A program made the position numbers and the translations under genes. Below are positions 1 to 12,151 of a DNA stretch of 64,000 nt, in pieces. The notes below the pieces were generated by a model. The model was not told the origin of the DNA. It was given only the letters and a program-made list of their open reading frames with translations, and made no database searches. Numbering within the stretch: the first letter of the stretch is position 1; every line of letters begins with the position of its first letter. Origin of the DNA: Sthenelais limicola (taxonomy: Eukaryota; Annelida; Polychaeta; Phyllodocida; Sigalionidae); NCBI GenBank assembly GCA_942159475.1, contig OW804098.1, forward strand, positions 117,887,374-117,951,373. Direction: 5' to 3'.

Positions 1-226
1 AGAAAATGTACAATTGGCAGCTCTACACATTTAGGAAACTCTCCTAAATTAAGCTAAAACAATTATGAATACCGGGTATATCTGAGTATATGTTGGTATC
101 GCATTGATTTAAAGTATCAGTTCTGTTATGTTAAACTGCATTTTGAAGCTCATTTGTGTCTTAAATATGGGTTATTTGAGAGGATTGGTGAAGGTGAATT
201 GTACATTTTCTGACAATCTTACCCTT
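1..226 (+). mobile_element. MITE-A copy (subfamily A2, cut by window edge)
   Basis: MITE-A is an approximately 237-bp element with perfect 29-bp inverted ends (starting GGGTCAGATTTTCAGAAAAT) and no coding capacity. Two subfamilies share ends but differ in the core: A1 has GATTCTAGCAATCTGTTTGG, A2 has GATTTAAAGTATCAGTTCTG. This copy is A2 and lacks the first bases. Confidence 0.85.
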
Positions 227-229
227 AGG

Positions 230-1230
230 CATCATATTATGTGTGCACATCACGGGTGTAGTGTAGTTTAAAAGGAAGTCTTTGCCTTTCTGAACCAACT
301 TGCCTTTTTCTATTATACCCCTGTCAGTCTGTGAGCAAGGGACCCAATCATACATGTAAGACGTACACTTATGTCCAATACTGTCTATCGTTCATTTAAA
401 CTCACAGTTAAAGCTGCATTTTCTGCTATTACGAAAATCTTGCTAAATTTACTCATATCCTTATACATATTATATAGGACAGAACTTATCAATATTCTGC
501 TGCTGTTATATTATATTAAATACAATAGTTCAAAGCTCCAGATGAAGATCATTTGAGATCGAAAGGTTCAGCCAAATCTTCCTTCCTTCATGGTGTTTAT
601 TTACATTGAACCGTCTTTAAGTTACGATTCAATGTCCAATCGGATGAGCATAAACAGCCGCTGGTGAGCGATAATAAGGGAAGTTGTCATAGATAAGTAG
701 GTTGGCGGGACCCCCAAAGCATAAATGTGGACTTTAATGAAGCCCTATAGCCAAAACAGCCGGACAAAATCCTACAAACTATTAGCCAAAATGACTTTTA
801 GATTGGTTGGAACCTTGTTATTTAAATTTTTGTTCATTTACTTACACATCAGCAAGGCATAAGAGCTTTATAGCGGTCCAAATTGATATTCTGGCGACTC
901 TCTTGGGTAAACATGATTATGACTGTGTTACTTGGGTATGATTGTTTCTGTTGAAAAAGAAATAGCTGATAGTGAAGCTTTAACTATCTTCGTGAGACCT
1001 CATCGTAGCATATGACCCCATTAGAAGACATGGAAGGTGATGACCCCGTTACTGGACATGGGTTGAAAGATGGAATGAAAGGCACTAAATAGACTTTAGA
1101 AATCAGGGACTTTTCAATATGATTTCCTTACATGAGACCATTTCTATACATCTGTTCGGACACTTTTCTCGAGGGCTTCAAAAACCTTTGAGGTTCTCTT
1201 TCTATACCTCGCAACTTTCTATAACCTCGT
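230..1230. other. No gene seen
   Basis: AT-rich. Open frames are short and without coding character or recognisable repeats. Confidence 0.6.
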
Positions 1231-1233
1231 TGT

Positions 1234-1468
1234 GGGTCAGATTTTCAGAAAATGTACAATTCAACTTCGCCTATTTTCTCAAATAACGCAAATTTCAGAC
1301 GAAAATAAAGTTCAAAATACAATTCAACTTTGCCAAACAAATTGCTAGAATCAATGCAATGCCAAATATTCTCGAATTTACCTAGTATTGAACAAATTGC
1401 AGCCTAATTTTGCAAAATTGACTAAATGTGTACAGCTGCCAATTGTACATTTTCTGAAAATCTGACCC
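1234..1468 (-). mobile_element. MITE-A copy (A1)
   Basis: Full length with both ends. The core has CTAGAATCAATGCAATGCC (A1, reverse). Confidence 0.9.
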
Positions 1469-1516
1469 TTATGAGAATCGTGAAGAGGTTCATACAGGAG
1501 GTAGATTGAACAGTAC

Positions 1517-1806
1517 AATAGGGGATTTGCATAGCCGACAATTCAAATCTTGATTCACATGGAACATTTGTACAGTATAAAATCTATAGAAAACATGTCG
1601 TGTTCAGCATTCATGAATGCTCTAACAGCACTATTCATGTGTTATACTTGTTTCCTTAACACAAGTCCACCTTTTTTCATCATGCATTTGGTTTTCATAG
1701 GTCATTATATTGGTGAAAACATTCTTGCCATCTTTGATTAAATTTTCCCAAACATTTGTATGTCAGATCTCACGGAATCCATCCCCACGTGCGCTGTAAC
1801 ATGCAC
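1517..1806 (+). mobile_element. MITE-C copy, right end lost
   Basis: MITE-C is an approximately 350-bp element with ends AGGGGATTTGCATAGCCG and CATGCAAATCCCCT. Here the left end and core are present and the last bases are replaced by a MITE-A. Confidence 0.8.
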
Positions 1807-1808
1807 AT

Positions 1809-2043
1809 GGGTCAGATTTTCAGAAAATGTACAATTGGCAGCTGTACACATTTAGTAGATTTTGCAAAATTAGGCTGCAATGTGGTCAATACTAGGTAAA
1901 TTCGAGAATATTTGGCATTGCATTGATTCTAGCAATCTGTTTGGCAAAGTTGAATTGTATTTTGAACTTTATTTTCGTCTGAAATTTGCGTTATTTGAGA
2001 AAATAGGCGAAGTTGAATTGTACATTTTCTGAAAATCTGACCC
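1809..2043 (+). mobile_element. MITE-A copy (A1), truncating a MITE-C
   Basis: Full length. It sits at the right end of the MITE-C at 1517-1806, whose last bases are missing, so it inserted there later. Confidence 0.9.
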
Positions 2044-2412
2044 ATGCGTGCAAATCCACTATTGACCTGTTTTCAATAGATTTTATTTTTCCTCTGAAAG
2101 TAAGGAAATACAGGTGACTACACCTTTTTTCATGTGAGTCTGTGCTATTTTATAATGCGAACAATTTGTGTGCAAATCACAGGAAACCTTCCAACCAATT
2201 ATGACGGGAAATTGCATGTTTTAGCAATAAAAGTATAACAGATTTGTTAATGCAAAGTTTGTATCAATGCAATGAGGAAACTTTTTCTTGAAGAGTGAAT
2301 AAGGCCCTGCTACAGGGTGAGTGCCATAGTCTACGCTGTTGATTGTGTCATTTATTTTCACCCCACGTTTTGTTACTTCTTTTAATCTCAAACCCATAGA
2401 ATTTCCTCATCA

Positions 2413-2964
2413 GAATTAATACTAGTGTCAACATTTAATTTTGTTTTCGAGAAAATACAACTATTATTAGATGACGATGAAGAAATACTAAAAATTGTTA
2501 TAGATGAAGAAAGTAAATCAAGAAAGACATTTAATGAACTCCTAGTCAAACTTCATCTTCACTATATCGCAACCGCTGCTGCTATCCATGTACTATCAAG
2601 ATATTACCAAAAGCAGCAGACAAACGCGGTCAATCTCACTAGCCAGTAAAGCTAAAGCTCCAAACCAGTATTAATACTATATTACAATTTATAAAACAGA
2701 CAAAGACCAGACAGGGTGCTTGCACACCCGCCCATGTATATATACGTGCACTTTTGTACGCCTTATTCATTTATATTACGCATAGTCAACTAGTCAACTG
2801 TTATAACTTATATGTTAGAACTCATTATATGTTCCAAACAACGGGGTACTCGGAAGAGCTGTGAATAGCACAGACAGTATTCCAATTCCATTATTATTTT
2901 GACTTAATTCATGTATAACTGTGTGATGGAAATAAAATCGATTATTATTATTATATTATTATAA
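2413..2964 (+). mobile_element. Probable retroposon 3' end with short open frame and (ATT)n tail
   Basis: An acidic open frame (2425-2649, 74 codons, DDDEEILKIVIDEESKSR and then a leucine-rich stretch) is followed by about 290 bp containing CGGGGTACTCGGAAGAGC and ending GGAAATAAAATCGATTATTATT. A short repeat directly after AATAAA is typical of LINE/SINE 3' ends. The peptide is not recognised; it may be the very end of a LINE ORF. Confidence 0.4.
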
Positions 2965-3329
2965 AATATATCTGTCTGCCATCAATAGACAAGTCGATTA
3001 TACTCCTCCTTAGGTGTAATAAAAAAGAAAAAGACATTTATTACGATATCATTTATCACTCACCACCAGGACAAATCTAAATAACTAAAAACGTAAGAGA
3101 GAAGAAAACCACAATGTGATTATTATTCATTAAGAACCTGACTTATCATACCGAAACTACCCTGAAGTCTGAAGTGGAATGTGTTATGTTTTAGAACGAG
3201 TTGTTTAACCAGTTTGACACATAACAATTTGAAGGAATGTATATTAATTATTACTCCATGTTAACGGCTTTGAGAATACCTGAAAGTTCAATCAAGATGG
3301 GGAATCCCTCCCCCTTCCCCCACACATTT

Positions 3330-3567
3330 GGGTGAAATCAACAGAAAATGCACAATTCACCTTCACCAATCCTCTCAAATAACCCAAATTTCAGACGTGA
3401 ATAAAGTTCAAAATTCAATTCAACCTAACCAAACAGATTGCTAGGATCAATACAATGCCAAATATACTTGAATTAACATAGTATTGACCAGATTGCAACC
3501 GAATCTAGCCGAATTTACTAAATGTGTACAGCTGCCAATTGTACATTTTCTAAAAAAAATCTGGCCC
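3330..3567 (-). mobile_element. MITE-A copy (A1, diverged)
   Basis: Both ends present but mutated (GGGTGAAATCAACAG, and CTGGCCC at the other end). Confidence 0.85.
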
Positions 3568-3779
3568 ATTTAAGCGTTCCTTTAGTAAGTTGGAATATGA
3601 CCATATTGCGGTAAACCACACAGGAGATTTTCTTTTTGACAATTTCATTGAAGTGAGACAATGTCTGAGTGGGCATGGAATGTGGATTCATCTTGTAATT
3701 GACAAGTGATGGCGCTTTTATGCTTGACTTTTATACTTCCCAGTTCCAGCGTAAAGACCGTGGACTATAAAACATGTAT

Positions 3780-4016
3780 GGGCCAGATTTTCAGAAAATG
3801 TACAATTCGTAGCTCTACATATTTAGTAATTTCTGCTAAATTCTGCTACAAAAAATGATAAATTGTGCGTATATCTGAGTATATTTGGTATTGCAATGAT
3901 TTAAAGTATCAGTTCTGTTATGTTAAACTACATTTTGAGGCTGATTTATGTCTTAAATGTCGGTTATTTGAGAGGATTGGTAAAGGCAAATTGTACATTT
4001 TCTAAAAATCTGACCC
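3780..4016 (+). mobile_element. MITE-A copy (A2)
   Basis: Full length; ends GGCCAGATTTTCAG and AATCTGACCC. Confidence 0.9.
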
Positions 4017-4017
4017 A

Positions 4018-5960
4018 TATGCAAATGTCTTTTTGCTTGTTTCATGAAGCGTTCAGACTTCTGTTTATAATTGATCAAAGACACAAAACCGATTAAATTA
4101 CGGTGACGAGAATGGACAAAAAAAAGAAAAAGTCAAGAAATCTCTATTACGTTACGTTCATAGAATGGACTTACGTTTTGGGGAAAGCTTTTGCCTTGCC
4201 CGTTTATTTCCGAATCATAAGAACATCATGAAAGTGATTTCATCAAACAGCATCGACAGGCTTCAAACAACTTCTACTGAATACTTTGTTCTAGTGAGCT
4301 TGCCCCTATATTTTGTTAATTGTTTTTCTCTTAATGTCTAAATCAACCTTCCAATAATAGAAAAACATGAATAGACTTACATCATCATTAGCATAGCATC
4401 ACTTGAACACTTCCCAAACATACATATTGCCGTTTCGTTTTTTTATTCTATTTATTCATTTGTTATGGCAGAATAATTCCATGTGCCGGACTTGTCACAT
4501 TGGTCTCCCGTTCTGCTGCCTTGAGTTATATGGCACTTAGGCATATGGTATTATCATTGTATTAGGTAGTACATGAAGGATGATATATACATTTGATATA
4601 ATATGTCGTCAAGGGAATTATGATATTGTGGCCTGAATGAAATAAAGATAAACGGGTGCGGAATGAGCCAACTAGTGTGATTGGCCAATTTCACCAATAT
4701 TACAACATTTGGCCCCCAACCGTGGAAAGTGATTAAATGAGCGTAATGCAAATAAATTACCATTAATTAGATGATTTTTTTATTGGATGATTCTACCAAC
4801 CTGTGGAACCACATTTTTGGCATTTTTACCCCAGATTATTTTGGGTTTGGTTTTTTTTTTTTCAAAATCCCATTCTTGGGGCAAAAATCATTTTTTAACA
4901 GCCATTAAACCGTGGAATTGCTAAATTTCTAAATAATCATCAAAATTGAACATTTTTCTTTATATGTTGTGATGGTAGGTTACTTTACCATGTTCCGTGT
5001 AAACAACAAACACAAAAAAAAATTTTTTTAATTTTTTTAATTTTTTTGGACAAAAGCCATCAAAATCCAAACTTTTTTTGTGGCTACCTCTGGTGAAGAT
5101 CGTTTTATTAAGGTGGAATTTAAAAGAAAAAATATGAAAATTTGTGATTTTTTATACTTTAACTGTCATTGTTCAATTTATATTAATTTCGCAGTCTATT
5201 CCTACACAAACTATATGATATGGTGCTACATAAAATGAAAATATTAACTTTACTTGCATTTCATGTTCTTATTCAGATGATATGTTGTTAATCTTTATGC
5301 TGTTTTTGGCACTTTTTTCCTATTTGGGAGCCATTTTCCGAGCCCACTGTAAAAAAATAACTAATAATCAGAATGGTTCCATACTTAGCAGTTCAATACA
5401 CTTATATATAAGTTCAGTTTTCTAAGATTATTCCGTCCTTCCTTTGAGTACTTCTGAAGTTAAGTTGTTATTGGTTTGTACCTCAGAATAATAATATAAT
5501 ACAATTTAGTGATGGTTATGGTTATGGATCTCAGTGCAGGTAATTGATTAATTAATGCTAAAATTCCTTAATCCTATCTTTTAAAATGCAATAGAATCTC
5601 AAAGTTCATCTTGCGATATATCACCCATTTTTTGGTTATTTATTCTTTTAAAATTACACGCTTTATACCTAGTAACCTGCCATCAATCCTGATACAATGC
5701 TAAGATATTTCATAAAAAAGTTTGTTTGAAATCATTTTGAGATTTTTTAAAATTGTGTTTGTACTTTTCTCTTTTTTTCCCAACGATCTCTTCTTTACAT
5801 CTAACGAGCGTCTTAGACATATTTTTAAAGGGGGAACCATGTATTTTTAAACATAGCAATTGATCTTGTTCATGAGTTTAGACCATATGTTGCCTTCTTC
5901 TGTCTTTGTCCCTCGCACATTTTTCGGTTATTCATCACACTAATGAAATCTTTAAAACAA
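4018..5960. other. No gene seen; homopolymer-rich
   Basis: Long T and A runs (4850-4862, 5011-5050) and AT-rich sequence; no splice-bounded coding stretch or repeat matched elsewhere in the window. Confidence 0.6.
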
Positions 5961-5963
5961 ATG

Positions 5964-6370
5964 TCATGTGTTTCAGGAAAATGAGTCATAAGTCGCAAAA
6001 TTGATATTTTTCAAAGTGTTTTTTTCACAAAACCACATGATTGGAATGTTCTAACCTTTGGTGGGTTGATCACTTATAGCCCTATCAATCAATGTATCAA
6101 ATTTCAGGACAATCTATGTAGTATATCCCTTAGTTTTACCGGTCCTCATATGGACTACTTTTAGTAACTTTACTGTTTATTGACTTCCAGAAATATTGGA
6201 AACTTTTTTTTTCAAAAACGAAAACTTCAAACTTAAAATCTAGAAATACTTATAAGATTATTAGACTGTTTACTATCATTGGAATCAGCTTGATCTCATC
6301 TTTTCAGATATAATGGTATCTCAAAATCTATTTTTTGCGACTTATGACTCATTTTCCTGAAACACATTAC
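5964..6370 (+). mobile_element. MITE-B copy
   Basis: MITE-B is an approximately 408-bp element with about 38-bp inverted ends (GTGATGTGTTTCAGGAAAAT then GAGTCATAAGTCGCAAAA) and no coding capacity. This copy is full length, flanked by AAAT on both sides. Each end carries ATGAGTCAT, a perfect AP-1-type palindrome. Confidence 0.93.
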
Positions 6371-6517
6371 AAATACAATATGACAAAATTATGCAGCCAG
6401 CATGTAGGTGGACCAGGTTAATACAAGCATCAGATTAGCATTATGATGGAAATGGTTGCACCAGATCTAACCATACGATACGTCTGACTCAAGCACAAGT
6501 TTATGTCTTCATAATTG

Positions 6518-7580
6518 GTTGAGATTAACAATAAATTAGACTTAATTAATTGACACTGAGATTGTAGCTACCAATTATACCTCCATGGAGGTTGATACCA
6601 GTCTGGAGGTTGAACGACCCTGCTCGCGTTTTCCGTGGTTGGGTCTGTTAATATATAGTTTCTACAAGGTGGTTTCTAGTTTAAATCTCAAGCACGATGT
6701 TCCAATATATCTAGTGACATTATGTTACTTTTTATTTCTATATTACTAAGAAATAACACCAAAGATGGGAAATAATAACGTAGTGTGAATGGACAGGCGT
6801 TTTTCCATAATATATTGTTAGCCTTATATTTAATAATCACAAATAGTTGAAGCAGTTTTCCTATTAATAATTAGTTGAGATTAACAATAAATTAGACTTA
6901 ATTAATTGTTTCTGAGATGGAACCTACCAATTATAGCTCCATTTTACATGTGTGGGTATGTTGATTTAATAGTTTCTACAAGGTGGTATCAAGTTTATAT
7001 CTTACACCTGATCTTTCATTATATCCAGTAGCAATATGTTTTTTTTTATTCTGATATTACTAGGTTTTCAGAAAATGCATAATTCCCTCTCACCTATCTT
7101 CTCAAGTAATCCAAATGTAAGAGAAAAATGACATTCAAAATGCAGATTAACACAACGAAAGAGATATTTTTAATCAACTCGATGCCAAGAATACTTAGAT
7201 ATACATAAAATTTATGATTTTTCAGCCTAATTTACCAGAAGTTAATAAATTTGTAGAGCTCACAATTCTGCATTTAATTTTTCTTAAAATCTTTTTTAAA
7301 ACACCAAAGATCGAAATAATAACGCAGTGTGAATGCGCCAGCTTTTCTTCCATAATAGATTATTAAATCTATTGGCCTTCTAATTAATAAAATCAAATTG
7401 TTGAAGCGGTGTTCCTATTAATAATAAGTTGAGATTAACACTAAATTAGACTTAATTAATTGTCTCTGAGATGGAATCTACCAATGGATACCAGTCTCCA
7501 AGTTGAACGACCTCGCACACATTTTATTGTATGTTAATATACAGTTTCTACAAGGTGGTATCAAGTTTAGATGTTTATAT
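6518..7580. repeat. Tandem repeat of about 356 bp, 2.5 units
   Basis: GTTGAGATTAACAATAAATT recurs at 6518, 6874 and 7428 with shared following sequence (CTACAAGGTGGT, CACCAAAGAT, TTCCATAATA). The second unit is lengthened by the MITE-A at 7063-7292. Confidence 0.85.
7063..7292 (-). mobile_element. MITE-A copy (old, diverged)
   Basis: Recognisable ends (TTTTCAGAAAATGCATAATT) and core, many substitutions. It splits the second unit of the 6.5-7.6 kb tandem repeat. Confidence 0.7.
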
Positions 7581-8243
7581 TATGTTTAGATTAGTTTAGG
7601 ATATATTTATTGGCATTTCTTGGCATCGACAATAGAAAAAAGATCTGCAACTATGTAATTAATTTTCTTGCTTTTACATATGGAATCTCATCGACTAGAC
7701 ATTGGCAATGCATCGCCACTGCTGTTACCTCCATTGCCAATGCAGCGATGCAAATTCACATCGGCGGGATATATCAAACATGTTTGATCTTCATCGTTAC
7801 CCTTGTCAATGCAATTTTCACATCACCCACTCATCGCTTGTCATTGCTTGCTGTTGCCGAAGACATAGTGATAACAAGTCGATGTAAAGACGATGCAATA
7901 AATTTGAAAAAAATCTCATTGACTAGCTCATCCCCAATGGATCGCCAACGATTTTGTTGACAGTGGCCAAACCGCTTAATTTCAAATTTGAACATCCTCA
8001 GAATCCAATACTGAACTTGTTAGAGACTGGTTATTCATTACTTAAGAGTCATATGTGAGAATATTATAGATAAAATGAAATCTTTACAGATAAATAACAA
8101 TGAAAGATTAAATATTACCCCCACCCAGACGTGAGCAGTCATACAATTAATGGAAATGTTTTCATTAACATTTGTTCAATCCAGATAAGATTCAAATCAG
8201 TCTTGCACAATGTTATTATTATTGGTATTCAATGGAATCTAAA
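7581..8243. other. No gene seen; short inverted motifs
   Basis: The 116-codon open frame at 7610-7960 is low-complexity. Its DNA holds ATTGGCAATG / CATTGCCAATG and GCATCGCC-type repeats, more like a decayed repeat than a gene. Confidence 0.45.
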
Positions 8244-8520
8244 GGTGCGCTTCCACTGGATCGCTCTTTTGGTTTGCTCTTCATTCGCTCTTTTATTTTC
8301 CCTGAGTGCCTAACAAGCGAAGTCTGAGCAAAACCAGAGCAGTTCAATAGAATAGGTTACTGGACTTTCTATGCGCTCTTTAAATTTGATGTTCGTGCTT
8401 GTTTTTGATGTTGCACTAATATCTGATGCGTTTGGTATGAGCGCAATGACGGCCCATACATTCTACATCTTTTAGAAGCGGTCAAATAGCGCACTGAGAG
8501 CGGACCAACACTCTAAGAAA
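8244..8520. repeat. Dispersed GCGCTC-rich repeat, copy 1
   Basis: GTGCGCTTCCACTGGATCGC through TGAGAGCGGACCAACACTCT. Shares ACCAGAG, TAGGTTACTG and GCTAATATCTGA-like segments with 44658-45210; the ends look inverted. Confidence 0.55.
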
Positions 8521-8732
8521 TCAGCTGAAAATTCATCTGGATCCATGTAATTACTTGTTGTTTCCAGGTACGAACTGTAGTTTACATGGATTCAGCGTGC
8601 ATGCGTGGAATCCATGTAATAGCTTGTAATCCCAAGCTGAGTTTACACTGTTCCCGCACACTGTTCCCACTGTTCAGTCAACCATGCTAAGGCCACCTGC
8701 AGTGGCTTTTGTTTTAGCAGAGCTATGTATAG

Positions 8733-8768
8733 CCAGAGACAGTCCATTACGTAATGGACTGTCTCTGG
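8733..8768. repeat. Perfect 36-bp palindrome
   Basis: CCAGAGACAGTCCATTAC is followed at once by its exact reverse complement, with no spacer. Confidence 0.97.
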
Positions 8769-8886
8769 TATAGCCTTGTGCATGCACCAGTGATTTCTAG
8801 GTCAGGACTGGACTGCAGGTTTGAAAACATAACGACTTTTACCCTCAACCAGTGAGGTAGGACAATACAACTCACAGGACGGATTG

Positions 8887-8940
8887 TTTATATAAATGCA
8901 CAGGTCCATTTGAGGAATATGGCAATACTTTCAGGTAAGT
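8887..8940 (+). promoter_or_regulatory. Weak candidate promoter with ATG and splice donor
   Basis: TTTATATAAATG (8887-8898) is followed by ATGGCAATACTTTCAG and then GTAAGT (8935). A matching-phase acceptor (TTCTTTACAG, 10118) leads to a stop at 10166-10168 and AATAAA at 10193-10198. The product would be 21 residues. Chance is likely in AT-rich DNA. Confidence 0.15.
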
Positions 8941-10364
8941 AATATATGTTTGTATTCTATTGTACGCCGATAGGAATTAAATATTAGTACCACTTTCAAA
9001 GATGTTTAAAACGGGAATAACTTTATTAAAATCGGTCAGGAGCATATAGGTAATTCCCATCAGGGTTATAGCATTGCGGGAATGTAGCTATATGAGATGA
9101 AAAATACATGAAATATTTGTTTTAAATAGCTGGAAGCTTTCGGACATGTAGACCTACCATCTCACTTGCTAAATATACAAGAGAATCTATTTATTCAGGA
9201 GTAATTCGATCTTGGTTATTGATAACTTATATATGTGATTCCTATGTATTTTAAACATTCGATTTAATACAAGATCCCAGCAAGGTATAACAGCAGTTGT
9301 GTGCATTATTAATAGGTAATTATAGTTCGAATTTATAGTGATATTTCCTTGAGTAATCCTACAGGTGTACCTTACACGATTCCGGGTCTCAATGGACAAA
9401 AACCTGTATGGCCAAAAGCTACCGGGTCGCTATGTCCAAAAACCTGTATGGCCAAAAGCTGCTGAGTCTCTATGGCCAAGTGCTAAATGCTTTTTTGACA
9501 CCTTCACTCGCCGACTGGGTGTAAAAGTTGTTTAACACAGGGAGTGGGGGAAGACAATACAATACAATAATCAATTATGTTTCCAACATTTTCGAAAGCT
9601 TTTCTAACCAACCTCTCCCTCTCCCGTCCCTCCCCCTTAATACCCTGCCCCTCCCTTTTTTCTTTTTTTTTTATTCAATTCAAGGCCAATAGAATATTTA
9701 ATTTTATATAGAAAAGAAAAGACGCGAAATCCACCATGGATGTTTACACACGTTGCCCTTGAGGTTATTCACTACTGCTGATACATGTATACAATCAAAC
9801 AAATGTTCTTTGTTTAGTCGTTGCTCTTTTTCTTGTCTCCTATATGTTACATTTATGGAACTTGGTTCTCTATTATGCATTAAGATAAAGTAATCATTAC
9901 ATGTATATATTACATACTCATGAGGGAAACAGGGGACGCCAAATCCCTCAGAAAATTTCAAAAGTGAGGATTGGTTTTTATACATTTTATAATCAATCTT
10001 AGATTTTACTTTGAAATAGTTAACTAACCCAGGTGAACTCTCAGCAAACTTTAATCTACCGCAACTCACAAAGGGATTGAGGCTTAACTGTTTTTAAGCT
10101 GTATTTTATTCTTTACAGAAGCTGGTATGAAGAAGTACACCAACAAGAAAAATGATGAACCAAATTGATGAAATGATGATTTTCTGAGGGTAAATAAAAG
10201 ACTGGGAGTGTGGGGGTTTATCACAAAGATCTTTGTGATTAGATGTGAATTCTGAGATGTTTTTTATGTTAAAATCTATTTTTGAAAGCTAATCATTTCA
10301 TGAGAGATAAATATGGCACTTTTGGATCACCTTTCTAACACTTTATTATAATTATATTAATTTT
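8941..10364. other. No gene seen apart from the 40-bp repeat
   Basis: A 121-codon minus-strand frame at 9704-10069 has no recognised motif and no good splice context. Confidence 0.5.
9390..9480. repeat. 40-bp tandem repeat, about 2.2 units
   Basis: AACCTGTATGGCCAAAAGCT occurs at 9401 and 9441, with a partial third unit TCTCTATGGCCAAG. Confidence 0.9.
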
Positions 10365-10552
10365 TACACAATCTACTGTAATTTCGAGCCGGGTTTTACA
10401 TGGATTCAGAGTAAATTTTTACACGGATCTACTGTAATTTTGAGCCGGGTTTTACATGGATTCAGAGTAAATTGTTACACGGATCCACTGTAATTTTGAG
10501 CTGGGTTTTAAATGGATTCAGAGTAAATTTTTACATGGGATCCATGTAATTT
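10365..10552. repeat. 56-bp tandem repeat, about 3.3 units
   Basis: ACTGTAATTT.GAGC.GGGTTTTA repeats at 56-bp spacing, each unit with ATGGATTCAGAGTAAAT. Related motifs (TTTACATGGATTCAG) occur once near 8581. Confidence 0.9.
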
Positions 10553-10619
10553 TACACGAAAATGTAATTTTACCGGGAAAAACCGTCATCCAAAAACGCA
10601 GTGGAATCCGTGTAAAATT

Positions 10620-10806
10620 ACACGGATTTGACTGAATGACCGCTTACAGTGAACTGTCTAGCCATTGATATCATATAGGAAACAAGCGAACCTGTAGAAT
10701 TGCACTGCGCTTGTATTGCTCTAATAATAAAGAGCCAGCAGACTATAAATAAGCGAAGCAAGAGCGAGCCATGAGCACACACACAAGCAACCCAGCAGAA
10801 TCGCAC
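10620..10806. repeat. Fragment of the GCGCTC-rich repeat
   Basis: Matches the right part of the 44658-45210 copy (ATAGGAAACAAGCGAACC, then GCACTGCGCTTGTATTGC). Confidence 0.45.
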
Positions 10807-11955
10807 CTTTACAGTTCTTTTATTTCACAAAAACACATGTTCATAAATGGCAGCTACATTATTGCTTTTTTCTTGTTTTAAAGAGTATAATATAAATATA
10901 CAAATATGTATGAGTTTCTAGCATGTTGTATAATAACTACCAAATAAACTGTATCTATTCTATATAAAATAAATTCACAATAATTACATCCTATGTCAGA
11001 ATGCCGGGATTTATAATAAACCACTGACTGAGAGCGAGTCAGTGCGTGAGAGTAAGAGTGGGTGAGCATATCACTCATGTATATTAAGTTGTCTACATTA
11101 TATTAATTAATAATTAAGTAATTGCCTTTCTGCATTCACTTCTATTGAGACCAATGTTCGCTGCTGACACCAAGAAAGAGGTTCTTCACCCATGTGAACT
11201 CAGATTGTCAAAACTTGTACAATTGGGCGCTCTATATATTTACTACATATCTTAGATCTAGCCTACCCATATAGTAGGGTTGAGATTAATATTGAACAAA
11301 AAGCAAGGACCCTAAGGGGGACCTGTAATAAAAAGCTCCTAAAAACTATTACCCCCCGGACTGAGAAGGTAAAGAAATCCCTTTTATATTTGATCCCTTT
11401 TTACTGGAACAATATGGAAAAGAGGGGTTTTGAATGTAAGAGTAGAAAAGATTTTAGGGTGTTTCTTAGAACTGTATATATGCAGGTGACCTGGGATGGG
11501 GTGGAGGCAACAAATTAACATTCATAATAGGTGTCTGACCTGAGCTGTGATGATCATATTGGGATTGTTGTTAATACTGTATTACTGTATTACTGTCGAT
11601 TATACACAGGTGGTATGCCTAGTGCGACATAATGTAAACCGTCAATTTATACGCAGGTATTTTACCTAGTGTGACAAAATGTAACCTTCAGTGGTTTCCT
11701 GATCTCACCGCATATAAGGCGGATATCCATTAACTATATTATCAATCGATACCCCAGTGACATGGAATAGCTGGGAAGAGTTGGATTTTTCCACTAATAT
11801 GTATCTGTATAATGTGTTCTTGTTATATATTCCTAACTAATCACAATGCATTGTAAATGTCCAGTAGGAAAACCTGCAGGTTGCAGAGGCTGTAGAAACT
11901 TTGTTTTCAATGTACTTGTACAAAAGGAAATAAAATCTATTTATATATATATATA
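10807..11955. other. No gene seen
   Basis: AT-rich; contains a local two-copy repeat at about 11600-11690 (CCTAGTG.GACA.AATGTAA). Confidence 0.5.
11193..11262 (+). mobile_element. MITE-A fragment
   Basis: About 70 bp resembling the left end (TGTACAATTGGGCGCTCTA), no right end. Confidence 0.4.
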
Positions 11956-11961
11956 CTAAAT

Positions 11962-12151
11962 GGGTCAGATTTTTAGAAAATGTACAATTCAACTTCGCCC
12001 ATCTTCTCAAATAACCCAAATTTCAGACTAAAATAAAGTTCAAAATGCAGTTCAACCTAACCTAAGAGATTGCTAGAATCCATGCAATGCTGAATATACT
12101 CGAATTTACCTAGAATTGGCCAAATTGCAGCCTAATTTAGCAGAATTTTCC
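11962..12151 (-). mobile_element. MITE-A copy (A1), truncated by MITE-H
   Basis: The left end and about 190 bp of A1 core are intact. The sequence stops at AGCAGAATTTTC, where MITE-H begins. The missing end is not found after MITE-H. Confidence 0.85.

Noticed and set aside
7610..7960. 116-codon open frame
   Set aside because: Low-complexity composition, overlapping frames of similar length, repeated GCATCGC/ATTGGCAATG motifs and no splice or family support.
9704..10069. 121-codon minus-strand open frame
   Set aside because: No recognisable motif; codon use and AT-rich context look random.
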